NCBI GenBank assembly: GCA_005518205.2
Contig: RFFC02000007.1
Span: forward strand, 147,270 to 211,269
Length of the DNA: 64,000 nucleotides
Direction of reading: 5' to 3'
Origin: Hormoscilla sp. GUM202
Lineage (GTDB): Bacteria; Cyanobacteriota; Cyanobacteriia; Cyanobacteriales; Desertifilaceae
The notes below the pieces were generated by a model. The model searched no databases. It had not been told where the DNA came from and saw nothing but the letters and a program-made list of their open reading frames with translations. Of this stretch, positions 25,892-36,544 are shown piece after piece. Position 1 is the first letter of the stretch, and the number at the start of each line of letters is the position of its first letter. The position numbers were made by a program, and so were the translations under genes.

Positions 25892-27967
25892 GTGGCACGA
25901 ACAGTACCGCTGGAGCGAGTGCGGAATATGGGCATTGCCGCCCACATAGATGCGGGCAAAACGACGACAACAGAGAGAATTCTGTTTTATTCGGGCGTGG
26001 TTCACAAAATTGGTGAAGTCCACGATGGCACCGCAGTAACAGACTGGATGGCCCAAGAGCGAGAGCGCGGGATTACCATCACGGCGGCGGCAATCAGCAC
26101 GAACTGGAGGGACCATCAAATCAATATTATTGATACCCCCGGTCACGTAGACTTCACGATCGAGGTGGAACGCTCCATGCGGGTGCTAGATGGCGTAATC
26201 GCTGTATTCTGTTCGGTGGGAGGCGTTCAGCCCCAATCAGAAACGGTGTGGCGGCAGGCAGATAGGTATAGCGTGCCTCGGATTGCCTTTGTCAACAAAA
26301 TGGATAGAACGGGGGCAAACTTTTTTAAAGTATACGAGCAGCTCCGCGATCGCCTCCGTGCAAATGCAGTGCCCATACAGGTGCCGATCGGCAGCGAAGG
26401 GGAATTCAGAGGCATTGTAGACTTGGTGCGAATGCGAGCCAAGATCTACACCAACGACCTGGGCACGGATATCGAAGACGCGGAAATTCCAGAAGACATT
26501 CTGGAAGTGGCCGAAGAATATCGTACCAAGCTGATCGAGTCGGTAGCAGAAACAGATGATGCCCTCACAGAAAAGTATCTGGAAGGGGAAGAACTGACGG
26601 AAGCAGAAATAACGACGGCCCTGCGGAAAGGTACCATAGACGGTACGATCGTGCCAGTGCTGTGCGGTTCTGCTTTCAAAAACAAGGGGGTGCAATTACT
26701 CCTGGATGCAGTGGTAGACTACCTGCCAGCGCCAATAGACGTGCCAGCAATTCAAGGAACATTGCCAGACGGGGAAGTAGTAGCTCGGAAAGCAGACGAT
26801 GAAGAGCCGTTCTCAGCATTGGCGTTCAAAATCATGGCAGACCCCTATGGCCGGCTGACATTTATCCGGGTATACTCCGGGGTGTTGAAGAAAGGCAGCT
26901 ACGTCCTCAACTCAACCAAAAACAAGAAAGAGCGAATTTCCCGCCTGATTATCTTGAAAGCAGACGATCGCATCGAGGTAGACGAAATGAGGGCCGGGGA
27001 TTTGGGAGCAGCATTGGGGTTGAAGGACACCTTTACAGGAGATACCCTCTGCGAGGAGAAGGCCCCAGTGATCCTGGAGTCTCTGTACATCCCAGAACCA
27101 GTAATCTCGGTGGCAGTGGAGCCCAAAACCAAGCAAGATATGGAGAAGCTATCGAAAGCACTCCAATCTCTGTCGGAAGAAGACCCGACATTTCGGGTCA
27201 GCGTGGATGGAGAAACCAACCAAACCGTGATTGCGGGAATGGGCGAACTACACCTGGAAATTCTGGTAGACCGGATGCTGCGAGAATTTAAGGTGGAAGC
27301 AAACGTAGGTGCGCCTCAGGTGGCATTCCGGGAAACGATTCGCAAGGCAGTTAAGGCGGAGGGTAAATTTATCCGCCAGAGTGGTGGAAAAGGTCAGTAC
27401 GGTCACGTAGTGATAGAATTAGAACCGGCAGAGGAAGGGAGCGGCTTTGAATTCATCTCCAAAATAGTAGGGGGGGCGGTGCCGAAAGAGTACATAGGCC
27501 CAGCAGAACAAGGGATGAAAGAAGCATGCGAATCGGGAGTTTTGGCAGGCTACCCGGTGATAGACCTGAAAGTAACCCTGGTAGACGGGTCTTTCCACGA
27601 AGTGGACTCCTCGGAAATGGCATTCAAAATAGCTGGCTCAATGGCGCTCAAAGAGGCAGTAAACAAGGCATCACCGGTGCTGTTAGAGCCGATGATGAAG
27701 GTGGAAGTAGAAGTACCCGAAGAATTCATCGGCGATGTGATTGGAGACTTGAATTCCCGTCGGGGCCAAGTAGAAGGCATGGATACGGAAGATAGTATTA
27801 GCAAGGTATCTGCTAAAGTACCATTGGAACAGATGTTTGGCTATGCGACAGATATCCGGTCGAAAACTCAAGGTCGTGGTATATTCTCAATGGAGTTTAG
27901 CCACTACTCGGAGGTGCCTCGGAATGTGGCAGAAGTCATCATTGCTAAGAACAAAGGTTCGGCCTAG
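25892..27967 (+). CDS. fusA: translation elongation factor G
   Basis: The protein has 691 residues, the normal length. It is the GTPase that drives ribosomal translocation. G1 [16 protein letters not shown]3 DTPGHVDF, G4 NKMD; switch [10 protein letters not shown]. Domains II-V follow, with GGKGQYGHV in domain IV and [22 protein letters not shown] in domain V. The start is GTG 25892 with the near-perfect Shine-Dalgarno AAGGAGGT (25880-25887). Third gene of the str operon. Confidence 0.98.
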   Translation: MARTVPLERVRNMGIAAHIDAGKTTTTERILFYSGVVHKIGEVHDGTAVTDWMAQERERGITITAAAISTNWRDHQINIIDTPGHVDFTIEVERSMRVLDGVIAVFCSVGGVQPQSETVWRQADRYSVPRIAFVNKMDRTGANFFKVYEQLRDRLRANAVPIQVPIGSEGEFRGIVDLVRMRAKIYTNDLGTDIEDAEIPEDILEVAEEYRTKLIESVAETDDALTEKYLEGEELTEAEITTALRKGTIDGTIVPVLCGSAFKNKGVQLLLDAVVDYLPAPIDVPAIQGTLPDGEVVARKADDEEPFSALAFKIMADPYGRLTFIRVYSGVLKKGSYVLNSTKNKKERISRLIILKADDRIEVDEMRAGDLGAALGLKDTFTGDTLCEEKAPVILESLYIPEPVISVAVEPKTKQDMEKLSKALQSLSEEDPTFRVSVDGETNQTVIAGMGELHLEILVDRMLREFKVEANVGAPQVAFRETIRKAVKAEGKFIRQSGGKGQYGHVVIELEPAEEGSGFEFISKIVGGAVPKEYIGPAEQGMKEACESGVLAGYPVIDLKVTLVDGSFHEVDSSEMAFKIAGSMALKEAVNKASPVLLEPMMKVEVEVPEEFIGDVIGDLNSRRGQVEGMDTEDSISKVSAKVPLEQMFGYATDIRSKTQGRGIFSMEFSHYSEVPRNVAEVIIAKNKGSA

Positions 27968-27977
27968 GGGAAAGGCT

Positions 27978-28006
27978 CTGGGGATGAGGATATGGTTCAT
28001 CCCCAG
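27978..28006. promoter_or_regulatory. hairpin between fusA and tuf
   Basis: CTGGGGATGA and TCATCCCCAG form a 10-bp stem with a 9-base loop, followed by AAAAAAA. On the plus strand this is not a T-tailed terminator; in mRNA it may mark processing or partial attenuation. Confidence 0.5.
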
Positions 28007-28058
28007 AAAAAAATCCCGATCGATCGCATAATGATTATAGATTGGTTAATTCATCAGT

Positions 28059-29288
28059 ATGGCACGCGCAAAGTTTGAAAGGAATAAGCCTCACGTAAAC
28101 ATAGGTACCATTGGTCACGTTGACCACGGGAAAACAACACTAACCGCCGCAATAACCATGTCCCTGGCGGCCCAAGGAAAGGCAAAGGCGAAAGCTTACG
28201 CAGAGATAGATGCAGCACCGGAGGAAAAAGCCCGGGGTATCACGATCAATACGGCTCACGTTGAGTATGAGACAGAGGGTCGGCACTATGCTCACGTGGA
28301 CTGCCCCGGTCATGCTGACTACGTGAAAAACATGATCACTGGAGCGGCTCAAATGGATGGGGCGGTCCTGGTGGTGTCAGCGGCAGATGGGCCAATGCCC
28401 CAGACCCGGGAGCACATCCTCCTGGCACGTCAGGTAGGAGTTCCTAACCTGGTGGTGTTTTTGAACAAGCAAGACCAAGTGGACGATGAGGAACTGCTGG
28501 AGCTAGTGGAATTGGAAGTCCGGGAACTGTTGAGTGATTATCAATTTGATGGTGATAATATTGCCATTGTCGCGGGGTCAGCATTAGAGGCGGTGGAGGC
28601 TCTGACAAAAAGCCCGAGCATTGGCAAGGGTGAAAATGAGTGGGTAGATAAAATCCTGGCACTCATGGATGAAGTAGACGCTAATATCCCCACCCCAGAG
28701 CGGGAGGTGGATAAGCCGTTCCTGATGGCGGTGGAAGATGTATTCTCGATCACTGGTCGGGGAACGGTGGCAACCGGTCGGATTGAACGGGGCAAGGTGA
28801 AGATTGGCGAAACATTAGAACTGGTGGGCATCAAGGACACCCGCAGTACCACGGTGACAGGTGTGGAAATGTTCCAGAAAACCCTGGATGAAGGGATGGC
28901 CGGGGATAATGTGGGACTGTTGCTCCGGGGGATTCAGAAGGAACAGGTGGAACGGGGTATGGTGATAGCTAAGCCCGGTTCGATCAATCCTCACACGGAA
29001 TTTGAGGCGGAGGTGTACGTGCTGAAAAAGGAAGAAGGTGGTCGGCACACTCCTTTCTTCTCTAACTACCGTCCTCAGTTCTACGTGCGGACTACGGATG
29101 TAACGGGTACGATCAAGTCCTTTACGGCAGATGATGGCAGTGCGGCAGAAATGGTGATGCCCGGCGATCGGATCAAGATGAACGTGGAACTGATAAATGC
29201 GATCGCGATCGAGCAAGGGATGCGGTTTGCGATTCGGGAAGGCGGTCGCACGATCGGTGCGGGTGTGGTCTCGAAAATAGTAAAGTAG
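28059..29288 (+). CDS. tuf: translation elongation factor Tu
   Basis: The protein has 409 residues, the cyanobacterial/plastid length. It delivers aminoacyl-tRNA to the ribosome. G1 [10 protein letters not shown]3 [10 protein letters not shown]4 NKQD; it contains the short cyanobacterial-type insertion around [16 protein letters not shown]-terminus [15 protein letters not shown]. Start ATG 28059; no strong Shine-Dalgarno immediately upstream. Confidence 0.98.
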   Translation: MARAKFERNKPHVNIGTIGHVDHGKTTLTAAITMSLAAQGKAKAKAYAEIDAAPEEKARGITINTAHVEYETEGRHYAHVDCPGHADYVKNMITGAAQMDGAVLVVSAADGPMPQTREHILLARQVGVPNLVVFLNKQDQVDDEELLELVELEVRELLSDYQFDGDNIAIVAGSALEAVEALTKSPSIGKGENEWVDKILALMDEVDANIPTPEREVDKPFLMAVEDVFSITGRGTVATGRIERGKVKIGETLELVGIKDTRSTTVTGVEMFQKTLDEGMAGDNVGLLLRGIQKEQVERGMVIAKPGSINPHTEFEAEVYVLKKEEGGRHTPFFSNYRPQFYVRTTDVTGTIKSFTADDGSAAEMVMPGDRIKMNVELINAIAIEQGMRFAIREGGRTIGAGVVSKIVK

Positions 29289-29300
29289 ACAGCAATAATA

Positions 29301-29364
29301 GGGTACTGGGCGAAGTATTGGCGCAGAATAATCTCGGCAAATGCTTCGCTCACTGGCAGTACCC
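29301..29364 (+). promoter_or_regulatory. long hairpin between tuf and rpsJ
   Basis: GGGTACTG and CAGTACCC pair, with an inner GCGAAG/CTTCGC helix and a 20-base loop. It occupies most of the 114-base gap and could control rpsJ or mRNA processing. Confidence 0.5.
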
Positions 29365-29402
29365 ACCGAACAGAACCTTGAAAAGTTAATCAGAGTGAGA
29401 AA

Positions 29403-29720
29403 ATGGCAGCAATAGGGCAGCAGAAAATAAGAATCCGTATGAAAGCATTCGATCGGCGTTTATTAGATACGAGTTGCGACAAAATAGTAGATACAGCAAA
29501 TCGCACCAATGCTACGGCAATAGGGCCAATTCCGCTACCAACAAAGCGTCGTATATACTGCGTACTGCGATCACCCCATGTGGATAAGGATTCCCGCGAA
29601 CACTTTGAGACTCGCACCCATAGGCGGATTATAGATATATACCAGCCATCATCGAAAACGATAGACGCGCTAATGAAAATGGATTTACCGGCGGGCGTGG
29701 ATATTGAGGTAAAACTGTAG
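29403..29720 (+). CDS. rpsJ: 30S ribosomal protein S10
   Basis: The protein has 105 residues, full length. [40 protein letters not shown] (in parts) and [13 protein letters not shown] are universal. It is part of the 30S head and, in other bacteria, of the NusB-S10 antitermination complex. Cyanobacteria place rpsJ at the end of the str operon, as here. Start ATG 29403 follows GAGTGAGAAA. Confidence 0.98.
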   Translation: MAAIGQQKIRIRMKAFDRRLLDTSCDKIVDTANRTNATAIGPIPLPTKRRIYCVLRSPHVDKDSREHFETRTHRRIIDIYQPSSKTIDALMKMDLPAGVDIEVKL

Positions 29721-30070
29721 GGATGCATCTGGGAATGGAAAATTGAGAAGGGAAAATGTAAAATTGAGAACAGAGAATGGAAAATTGCCCAATTTGAGAT
29801 TCTGAATTCGCAATTTTACATTTTCAATTGGCAAAGTGAAATGCTCCCAAATGTAAGTAGGTGTGCATTGGTAAACTGCTGAATGTAAAATGCATGTAAA
29901 CTTGGGAAAAAATAACTGAAATCCTCTCCCAGAGAGAGGTTCAGCTATGTTGACATTCCAACTCAAAAAACTACGAACTACGAACTACGAACTACGAACT
30001 ACTTAGTGTCCCGTTTAGTTTTGTTAAAATTGCAATACATTATAAACCATTACCCGGGATGGAAAGAAAA
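29721..30070. repeat. intergenic with CTACGAA heptamer array
   Basis: The heptad CTACGAA is repeated four times plus a partial unit at 29971-30002. Upstream, 29740-29840 has reiterated AATTGAGAA/GAAAATG motifs. No gene seen. The promoter of the Lon-N domain gene should be in 30005-30060. Confidence 0.6.
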
Positions 30071-30736
30071 ATGACATCCTCTGCATCTATAGGAGTCCGA
30101 GAACTGCCCCTGTTTCCCCTACCGGAAGTTGTGCTGTTTCCCGGCAGACCCCTGCCACTGCACATCTTCGAGTTTCGCTACCGGATGATGATGAACACGA
30201 TCCTAGAGGAGGATCGCCGCTTTGGAGTGTTGATGTGGGATCCAGTGGAAGAGAAAGCCGCAGCGGTGGGGTGCTGTGCAGAAATTTTACAATATCAACG
30301 GTTGCCAGACGATCGGATGAAAATGTTGACCCTCGGACAGCAGCGATTCCGGGTGTTGGAGTATGTGAGGGAAAAGCCCTATCGGGTAGGGTTGGTAGAG
30401 TGGATTTCGGATGAGCCGCCAGTAAAGGATTTGAGACCGCTGGCGGCTTCGGTAAATCAGCTGCTAAAGGATGTGGTTCATCTATCGGCAAAGCTGACTG
30501 ATAAAGAAATAGAATTGCCCGATAAGATTCCTGACTTACCGAGAGAATTGTCTTATTGGGTGGCTAGCAATCTATATGGTGCGGCGGGGGAACAACAAGC
30601 CCTACTAGAAATGCAATCCACGTCGGATAGACTGGAACGGGAAGCGGAAATTATGAACAACACTCGCAATCAGTTAGCGGCCCGCACGGCGCTCAAGGAC
30701 ACATTCAATGGCTTTAATAATAACGAAGAAAATTGA
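30071..30736 (+). CDS. Lon N-terminal (LAN) domain protein
   Basis: The protein has 221 residues from ATG 30071 (an ATG at 30059 is in frame, but GGAAAG lies between the two and fits the second). RELPLFPLPEVVLFPGRPLPLHIFEFRY-type sequence and TLGQQRFRVL match the Lon substrate-binding domain alone, without the ATPase or protease parts. Such proteins are common in cyanobacteria and plastids; a substrate-adaptor role is suspected but unproven. C-terminal helices follow (EMQSTSDRLEREAEIMN). Confidence 0.9.
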   Translation: MTSSASIGVRELPLFPLPEVVLFPGRPLPLHIFEFRYRMMMNTILEEDRRFGVLMWDPVEEKAAAVGCCAEILQYQRLPDDRMKMLTLGQQRFRVLEYVREKPYRVGLVEWISDEPPVKDLRPLAASVNQLLKDVVHLSAKLTDKEIELPDKIPDLPRELSYWVASNLYGAAGEQQALLEMQSTSDRLEREAEIMNNTRNQLAARTALKDTFNGFNNNEEN

Positions 30737-30807
30737 GAATTGAAAATGGAGAATGGTTGCATAGTCAATTAACAATTCTCGATTAGCAATTAGCAATTCA
30801 TAATTCA

Positions 30808-31677
30808 TCATCGATCGTTGGTAAAAATTTGAATGTTGTAGCTGCCAAAGATTTTCAGGATTTCAGTGTAAGCTGTTAGTTCGGCAAGTGCAGCTTGGGT
30901 TGATGGGGCTTTGGCGTCGGCTTCCAGGTCCAGAAAGAAAACATAGTCTCCGAGCGATCGCTTGCTGGGACGGGATTCTATGCGGCTGAGGTTGATACCC
31001 CGACTGGCAAAAGCCTGTAGGGGTTTGACTAAGGCTCCCGGAACATTGGCAGGAACGCTGAAGGCGATGGAGGTATGACTTTTATCCTCTTCGGGGGAAC
31101 CGAAGAAGGGAGATGGTTGTAGACCGATCACCCAGAAGCGGGTACAGTTGTCGGGATGGTCGTTGATGGGGTAGGCTAATACTGGTTTCTGGTAGAGTTC
31201 CGCTGCCCTACGAGAGGCGATCGCGCCAGCAGTCGGATCGGAATCTAGATACTTTAATGCTTCGGTAGTCGAGTTAGTGGGAATTAACTGCAATTCTGGG
31301 AGGAAATTTTTCAACCACCCGTGGCACTGGGCGAGGGCCTGGGGATGAGAATAAACTGTTTTGATTGCCGACAGGTTGCTGGCAAGTGATAGCAGTGCAT
31401 GAGAAATTGGCAAGACATAAGCCTGCTGGATTTGCAGCTGGTCCAGTTGCCATAGGGTATCTAGGGTAATAGTGACAGTACCTTCTAGAGAATTTTCTAC
31501 TGGCACAACTGCCAGCTGGGCCCCATCTTCTGCTGCTGTCTCGATCGCCCGGGCAATACTGGGACAAGCAACTAAGAGCGTTTCCACTCCTAGATCCTGC
31601 AGCGATCGGGCAACAGAGAGCGCCGCTGCTTCTGAATAAGTCCCTGTAGGGCCTAAATGGGCGATCGATACTGCCAT
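30808..31677 (-). CDS. pheA: prephenate dehydratase
   Basis: The protein has 289 residues, monofunctional. It converts prephenate to phenylpyruvate for phenylalanine synthesis. Catalytic PDT domain (1-185) with VVPVENSLEGTVT and DNCTRFWVIG, whose Thr-Arg-Phe is essential in the family. ACT regulatory domain (about 205-285) with PGALVKPLQAFASRGINLSRIESRPSK-type motif (GALV and ESRP), which binds phenylalanine for feedback control. No chorismate mutase domain is fused. Start ATG 31677. Confidence 0.96.
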   Translation of the reverse strand: MAVSIAHLGPTGTYSEAAALSVARSLQDLGVETLLVACPSIARAIETAAEDGAQLAVVPVENSLEGTVTITLDTLWQLDQLQIQQAYVLPISHALLSLASNLSAIKTVYSHPQALAQCHGWLKNFLPELQLIPTNSTTEALKYLDSDPTAGAIASRRAAELYQKPVLAYPINDHPDNCTRFWVIGLQPSPFFGSPEEDKSHTSIAFSVPANVPGALVKPLQAFASRGINLSRIESRPSKRSLGDYVFFLDLEADAKAPSTQAALAELTAYTEILKIFGSYNIQIFTNDR

Positions 31678-31956
31678 AGAGTTTACTCCTAAATTTTATA
31701 TTACTTATTGCTTATTGCTCGGAAGTTGATTATCTGTGCTCGTGGACGAGTTGGAACTCACGAGCAGTACTATTGTCATTTTAAATCAGATTTATGGTTA
31801 ATCTTCCCTGGATGTTATACCATTGGATAGTAAATATCCACCTTTGGGAATAAGTCTTTGGGCCATGGTTGACAAGCCACAACTGACACTGAGTGAGATA
31901 AGCTTAAAAATTGTAAAATATATTTACACAAGGTAACTTACTTTAACAGATCTCTC
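31678..31956. other. divergent promoter region pheA / DUF1997
   Basis: Between two divergent genes. It contains a hairpin TGCTCGTGGACGAG..CTCACGAGCAG (near 31736-31766) and AT-rich stretches at 31680-31720 and 31900-31950. No gene. Confidence 0.4.
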
Positions 31957-32538
31957 ATGTATACCAGGTTTTTTGCTTCCCAATCGGTTGAACTGGCGGT
32001 ACCGGATGAGTCGGTTTCAATTCGGCATTATCTGCGCAAGCCGAAGCGCTTGGTGGATGCCTTGACCTGTTCTAGTCAGATATTGCAGCTGAGCGAGGAA
32101 TATTTTCGCCTGAAAATGCGCCCGTTGACCTTCATGATTTTCTCGTTACAACCAACGGTCGATATGAGAGTGTGGGCGGGGGACAATGGCACGATTCACT
32201 TGCAGTCAGTAGCCTGTGAAATTCGTGGGATCGAGTATATCAATCAACGATTTGCTTTTAACCTGGTAGGGAAACTTTATCCTGAAGAGCGACATGGCCT
32301 CACTTACTTGAGTGGAAAGGCGGATTTAGAGGTGAAGGTAGAAGTGCCTCCTCCCTTGAATCTCACGCCTGCGCCAATTATGGAGGCATCGGGAAATACT
32401 CTGCTGGCAAGTGTTCTCTTGACGATTAAACAACGATTGATGAACCAACTGTTATTGCATTATCGCCAGTGGGCACGCTCTCAGGGGACGGGATCTGTCT
32501 ATTCTCCCCAAGAGAAGCTATCAGCAATTAGCTATTAG
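31957..32538 (+). CDS. DUF1997 family protein
   Basis: The protein has 193 residues, soluble. FRLKMRPLTFMIFSLQPTVD and LQSVACEIRGIEYIN fit DUF1997, a family of cyanobacteria and plants with a lipid/START-like fold predicted from its beta-rich middle. Role unknown. C-terminal helix LLTIKQRLMNQLLLHYRQWA. Start ATG 31957. It ends 43 bases before a hairpin of the AAACCCGG family. Confidence 0.8.
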   Translation: MYTRFFASQSVELAVPDESVSIRHYLRKPKRLVDALTCSSQILQLSEEYFRLKMRPLTFMIFSLQPTVDMRVWAGDNGTIHLQSVACEIRGIEYINQRFAFNLVGKLYPEERHGLTYLSGKADLEVKVEVPPPLNLTPAPIMEASGNTLLASVLLTIKQRLMNQLLLHYRQWARSQGTGSVYSPQEKLSAISY

Positions 32539-32581
32539 CGATCCGATTTGATTTGCGAATTTAAAGATGCCCAGAAAGCCC

Positions 32582-32615
32582 AGAAACCCGGTTTCGCCCA
32601 AGTTACCGGGTTTCT
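32582..32615. terminator. AAACCCGG-family hairpin between convergent genes
   Basis: AGAAACCCGGTTTCG and the mirror TTACCGGGTTTCT. It lies between the convergent DUF1997 and panC/cmk genes and could terminate both. Confidence 0.65.
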
Positions 32616-32632
32616 AAACTTCTCAAGAAGTT

Positions 32633-34162
32633 CTACGCAACTGACTGGGGAGTTACTTTCTGGCGGTAGAGGCTAATAATTCGCTCCGTTACTTCATCAA
32701 TGCTGAGATTATCTGTTTGGATTTCAATGGCGTCAACTGCTTTTCGTAACGGCGCTATGCTGCGACTGCTGTCGAATAAGTCCCGATCGCATATTTCTTT
32801 CTCCAACTGTTCTAGACTAATATTATCGGCTGCTTGTTTGGCCAAATCTTGCTGACGCCTGCGGGCCCGTTCTCCGACAGAAGCTGTTAAAAAGATTTTC
32901 AGTGCCGCATCAGGGAATACATTAGTACCAATGTCCCGCCCTTCGGCAACTATGCCTCCTTTTTCGCCCCAGCGCTGCTGTTCTTGAACCATGACTCGAC
33001 GCACGGCTTTTTGAGCTGCGATCGCGGATACCTGGGATGTCACTTCTCTGCTACGAATTTCTTGGGTGACGTTATGACTATCGATCCATACTTCTGTAGG
33101 AGTTAGTTGAATTTGACAGTTGCTGACTAATTCTGCTACCTCTGGTTCATCTGTCACATCGATGCCCGATCGCAGCACCAACCAGGTTACAGCCCGGTAC
33201 ATGGCCCCAGTATCAAGATAAAGTAATCCTAAACCCTCAGCCACCAGACGGGCGACAGTGGATTTTCCGGCCCCCGCTGGACCATCGATCGCCACTATTG
33301 GTTGGCGTACCCCCAGGACTATATTATCGATCAAGCGAGTGGCACCCACATAAGCGGCGCAGGCTAACAGTCCTTTATCCTCTATTTTGTCCAAAGGGCT
33401 CAGGGTATCTGGGTCAACCAAATCAACATACTCCAACTGTACCTGTTTTTCCACTGCTACAATGGACTGAAATGCTGAGAGCAAAACTTGGCGCGATCGC
33501 TCTTTTCCCTTAAATAGCCGTTCGGCTTGCTGCAAGCCGCGATATAATACTGAGGCAACTTCTTTTTCCGACGCTGTCAGATATTGATTGCGGGAACTAT
33601 ATGCCAGTCCCGACTCTTCTCGGACGATCGGACAAGCAACAACGGACAGTTCATAGTTTTGGTCGGCTACCAGACGGCGGATAATTGCCAGTTGCTGGGC
33701 ATCTTTCTGACCAAAATAGGCCCGCTGAGGCTTGACGATGTTAAATAGTTTAGTCACGATCGTGGCTACGCCCTGGAAATGACTCGATCGAGAGAGACCG
33801 CACAACCGCTTAATCATAGAGTCAGGGGGAACCACCGCGATCGCGATGCCATTTTCGACTCCCATTTCCACAGCAGTCGGGGCGAAAATTACATCCACCC
33901 CTGCTTGGGCGCATAGTTGCTGGTCCCCTTCCAAATTGCGGGGATACTGTTGCAAATCCTCCGTCGGGGCAAATTGCAGAGGGTTGACAAAGATGCTGAC
34001 TACACAGATATCATTTTCTCGCCTCGCCCGTTCGATCGAGCTCAGATGACCAGCATGTAATCCTCCCATCGTCGGTACTAGGCCGATCGATTTGCTCTCG
34101 CAGAAGCTGCGCTGCTGTTCTAAGTAACAGCGCAGTGCCGCAACCGTCGTATACAGGCGCAC
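32633..34162 (-). CDS. panC/cmk: bifunctional pantoate ligase / cytidylate kinase
   Basis: PanC-Cmk fusion of 509 residues, the usual cyanobacterial form. The N-terminal PanC half (about 1-280) joins pantoate and beta-alanine; motifs VPTMGGLHAGHLSSI, YFGQKDAQQLAIIRR, REESGLAYSSRNQYL. The C-terminal Cmk half (from about 285) phosphorylates CMP/dCMP; its P-loop is DGPAGAGKST and YLDTGAMYRA follows, then EGRDIGTNVFPDA. GTG 34162 is preferred over TTG 34180 because GGGAG lies seven bases upstream of it. It ends 17 bases from the hairpin. Confidence 0.95.
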   Translation of the reverse strand: MRLYTTVAALRCYLEQQRSFCESKSIGLVPTMGGLHAGHLSSIERARRENDICVVSIFVNPLQFAPTEDLQQYPRNLEGDQQLCAQAGVDVIFAPTAVEMGVENGIAIAVVPPDSMIKRLCGLSRSSHFQGVATIVTKLFNIVKPQRAYFGQKDAQQLAIIRRLVADQNYELSVVACPIVREESGLAYSSRNQYLTASEKEVASVLYRGLQQAERLFKGKERSRQVLLSAFQSIVAVEKQVQLEYVDLVDPDTLSPLDKIEDKGLLACAAYVGATRLIDNIVLGVRQPIVAIDGPAGAGKSTVARLVAEGLGLLYLDTGAMYRAVTWLVLRSGIDVTDEPEVAELVSNCQIQLTPTEVWIDSHNVTQEIRSREVTSQVSAIAAQKAVRRVMVQEQQRWGEKGGIVAEGRDIGTNVFPDAALKIFLTASVGERARRRQQDLAKQAADNISLEQLEKEICDRDLFDSSRSIAPLRKAVDAIEIQTDNLSIDEVTERIISLYRQKVTPQSVA

Positions 34163-34254
34163 TTTTTTTCTCCCTGTCAAGTAATGACCGATCGACTTTC
34201 CTAGGTATACAGAAGTGGGTACCTGCTTTCATGATAGATGATAGTTGAAAGAGG

Positions 34255-34815
34255 CTACCTACCCAGAACATCTACACGCACTGGAACCACCCCAGACTGT
34301 CGCATCCTTACCTCCTGCGCCGCAGCAGCGGAAACATCGATGATCCGACCTCGTATATATGGACCCCGATCGTTAATGCGAACCACGACGCTGAGGTTAT
34401 TATTCAGATTTGTCACCCTCACCCAGGTGCCAAAGGGCAAGTTAGGATGAGCAGCTGTCAGATCGTACTGGTTGAAGATTTCACCATTGGCGGTAAGATT
34501 GCCATGTAACCCTGGACCATACCAGGAAGCCCAACCCTTCTGGCTATAACCCCGCCACTCCTTTTCAAGAGATCGCCCGATCGGGTGGGCGCTCGCCTCT
34601 GAGGCTTTTGCCGACTCTTCCACGTTGACTATATCTGTCAAGCGATCGGCTAAATCAGATAAAAGGCGAGGCGCAGTTGCTTTAATTTTCTGGATGTAGC
34701 CAACATCAGCCGTTTTTGTTTGTTCCAGGTGATTTGATAATCCTATCCCTGTTACGATCAGGGCAGTTGCGATACTCTTTCCCACTTTTTGATGCATAGG
34801 CTTTGCTGCTTCCAT
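34255..34815 (-). CDS. RlpA-like lytic transglycosylase domain protein
   Basis: The protein has 186 residues. An N-terminal hydrophobic segment ([15 protein letters not shown]) acts as a signal peptide or anchor. The double-psi beta-barrel is in the C-terminal half: [38 protein letters not shown] and [21 protein letters not shown], as in RlpA and plant expansin-like domains. The last motif includes the catalytic-type Asp. It probably acts on peptidoglycan in the periplasm. Start is ATG 34815 or ATG 34797 (MHQK). Confidence 0.88.
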   Translation of the reverse strand: MEAAKPMHQKVGKSIATALIVTGIGLSNHLEQTKTADVGYIQKIKATAPRLLSDLADRLTDIVNVEESAKASEASAHPIGRSLEKEWRGYSQKGWASWYGPGLHGNLTANGEIFNQYDLTAAHPNLPFGTWVRVTNLNNNLSVVVRINDRGPYIRGRIIDVSAAAAQEVRMRQSGVVPVRVDVLGR

Positions 34816-35433
34816 ATCCTTTGTTAAAGTTATCTGAAAACGCTATTTACGAGCACAGCAAATATGCGAATTGCTGTAGATGCAACCGCGATTTCGTTCT
34901 CTTTCTGTTTCCACCTTGCGGAAAACACCTGTCATGATTGACCATTAAATCTTTTTTGGGTTCTATCTTTAGATAGATCTTTGGCATTCATTAATATTTT
35001 TGCTAAAACCAATACAAAATACTGCGCTCTTGCCAGAGCCGTTATGCAAAAATGATAAACCTCGATTATCACGATCATTAGTTATAGTTATCATGTAGAG
35101 GCAGTAAATGTGTTATTATGTGTTGGCGAGGTATTAAGTAATAAAAGATGATTTACGAGTCAATTATGACACGGAGAAAAGCGTGAAAAAGATAGTTTTA
35201 TTTACTATTACAGGATCGGGAGGCAGATTCTCTAATAAGCGTTCCCAGGGAGACAGAGGGAAAGAAAAGAATAATGGGTGCAACTTTGTTGGGTTGACTG
35301 AAACCCAACAAGGGCAACACGCTTCGCTAACAACATCTCGCGGGTTGGGTTGAGGCACGAAACCCAACCTACGACATTAATATTTTTGCAAATATGCAGT
35401 GTACCCATAATAATAAACATAGATAGAAAAAAT
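34816..35433. other. intergenic between rlpA and purM
   Basis: The two genes diverge, so both promoters lie here. No gene. A GTTGGGTTGAGGCACGAAACC repeat (35343-35373) with a related GTTGGGTTGACTGAAACCCAAC (35288-35310) sits in front of purM, 60 bases before its start. Confidence 0.5.
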
Positions 35434-36471
35434 ATGGACTACAAACAAGCTGGTGTAGATGTAGAAACTGGTCGCAAATTTGTCGATCGCATCAGATCGA
35501 TGGTGTCTAGCACCCGGCGAAAGGAAGTGTTAGGTGGACTGGGAGGTTTTAGCGGGTTATTCGCCCTTCCCAGCGGCTACAAAGAACCGGTTTTAGTCTC
35601 GGGCACCGATGGGGTCGGCACCAAGTTGAAACTGGCAACGGCACTCGAGCGCCACGACACTGTGGGCATCGATCTAGTCGCTATGTGTGTCAATGACGTG
35701 CTGACTTCAGGGGCGGAACCGCTGTTTTTTTTGGATTATTTGGCAACCGGGAAATTAAATCAAGCCCAGTTAACTCAGGTAGTCGCAGGGATCGCCGCAG
35801 GATGCCAGCAGGCCGGGTGTGCTTTACTGGGGGGCGAAACGGCAGAAATGCCCGGTTTTTACCCCCCAGGTGAGTACGATATGGCGGGTTTTGTGGTGGG
35901 CATTGTGGAAAAAAGTATGCTATTAGATGGCTCTCGGGTAAAGCTGGGCGATCGGGCGATCGGCCTAGCAAGTAGTGGGGTCCACAGTAATGGCTTTAGT
36001 CTCGTGAGAAAAATAGTAGCAGAGTCTGGCTTGGGCTGGGACTATTGCCCAGAAATGCTATCTGGTCGCAGCTTAGGGGAAGTTTTATTAACACCGACTC
36101 AGATTTATGTTAAACCAGTGTTAGAGGCCCGTCGTATAGGACTGGAAATTCACGGCATGGCCCACATCACTGGGGGCGGTTTACCAGAAAACTTGCCCCG
36201 CTGTCTGGGTAAAGACCAGTCCGTCCGCCTTGACCCCAGCAGTTGGACTGTCCCGGCAATTTTTGATATAATCGCCCAGGCGGGTCGGGTTAGTCCCGAT
36301 GCCATGTTTAATACCTTTAATATGGGCATCGGGTTCGTGCTGCTGGTACCACCTGACCAAGTAAATGGGGCAATTTCCTGGTTTGCCCAGTATAATATTA
36401 ATGCTTGGGCGATCGGGGAAGTAGTTGCGGGCACGGGTAGCGTACTTGGCATCCCCTCAGCTAAGGGCTAA
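35434..36471 (+). CDS. purM: phosphoribosylformylglycinamidine cyclo-ligase
   Basis: AIR synthetase of 345 residues, fifth step of purine synthesis: FGAM + ATP to AIR. ATG 35434 ([10 protein letters not shown]) is the family start; an open frame continues upstream through repeat sequence but is not coding. Motifs: [96 protein letters not shown]. Stop at 36471 is followed at once by a hairpin. Confidence 0.97.
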   Translation: MDYKQAGVDVETGRKFVDRIRSMVSSTRRKEVLGGLGGFSGLFALPSGYKEPVLVSGTDGVGTKLKLATALERHDTVGIDLVAMCVNDVLTSGAEPLFFLDYLATGKLNQAQLTQVVAGIAAGCQQAGCALLGGETAEMPGFYPPGEYDMAGFVVGIVEKSMLLDGSRVKLGDRAIGLASSGVHSNGFSLVRKIVAESGLGWDYCPEMLSGRSLGEVLLTPTQIYVKPVLEARRIGLEIHGMAHITGGGLPENLPRCLGKDQSVRLDPSSWTVPAIFDIIAQAGRVSPDAMFNTFNMGIGFVLLVPPDQVNGAISWFAQYNINAWAIGEVVAGTGSVLGIPSAKG

Positions 36472-36475
36472 ATTA

Positions 36476-36506
36476 AGAAACCCGGTTTTTTCACAAAACC
36501 GGGTTT
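36476..36506. terminator. AAACCCGG-family hairpin after purM
   Basis: AGAAACCCGGTTTT and AAAACCGGGTTT form the stem around TTCAC. It starts four bases after the purM stop and is a probable terminator. Confidence 0.7.
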
Positions 36507-36544
36507 GGAGGGTTACTGGTGAAAACTGTATTATCATAGATCTA

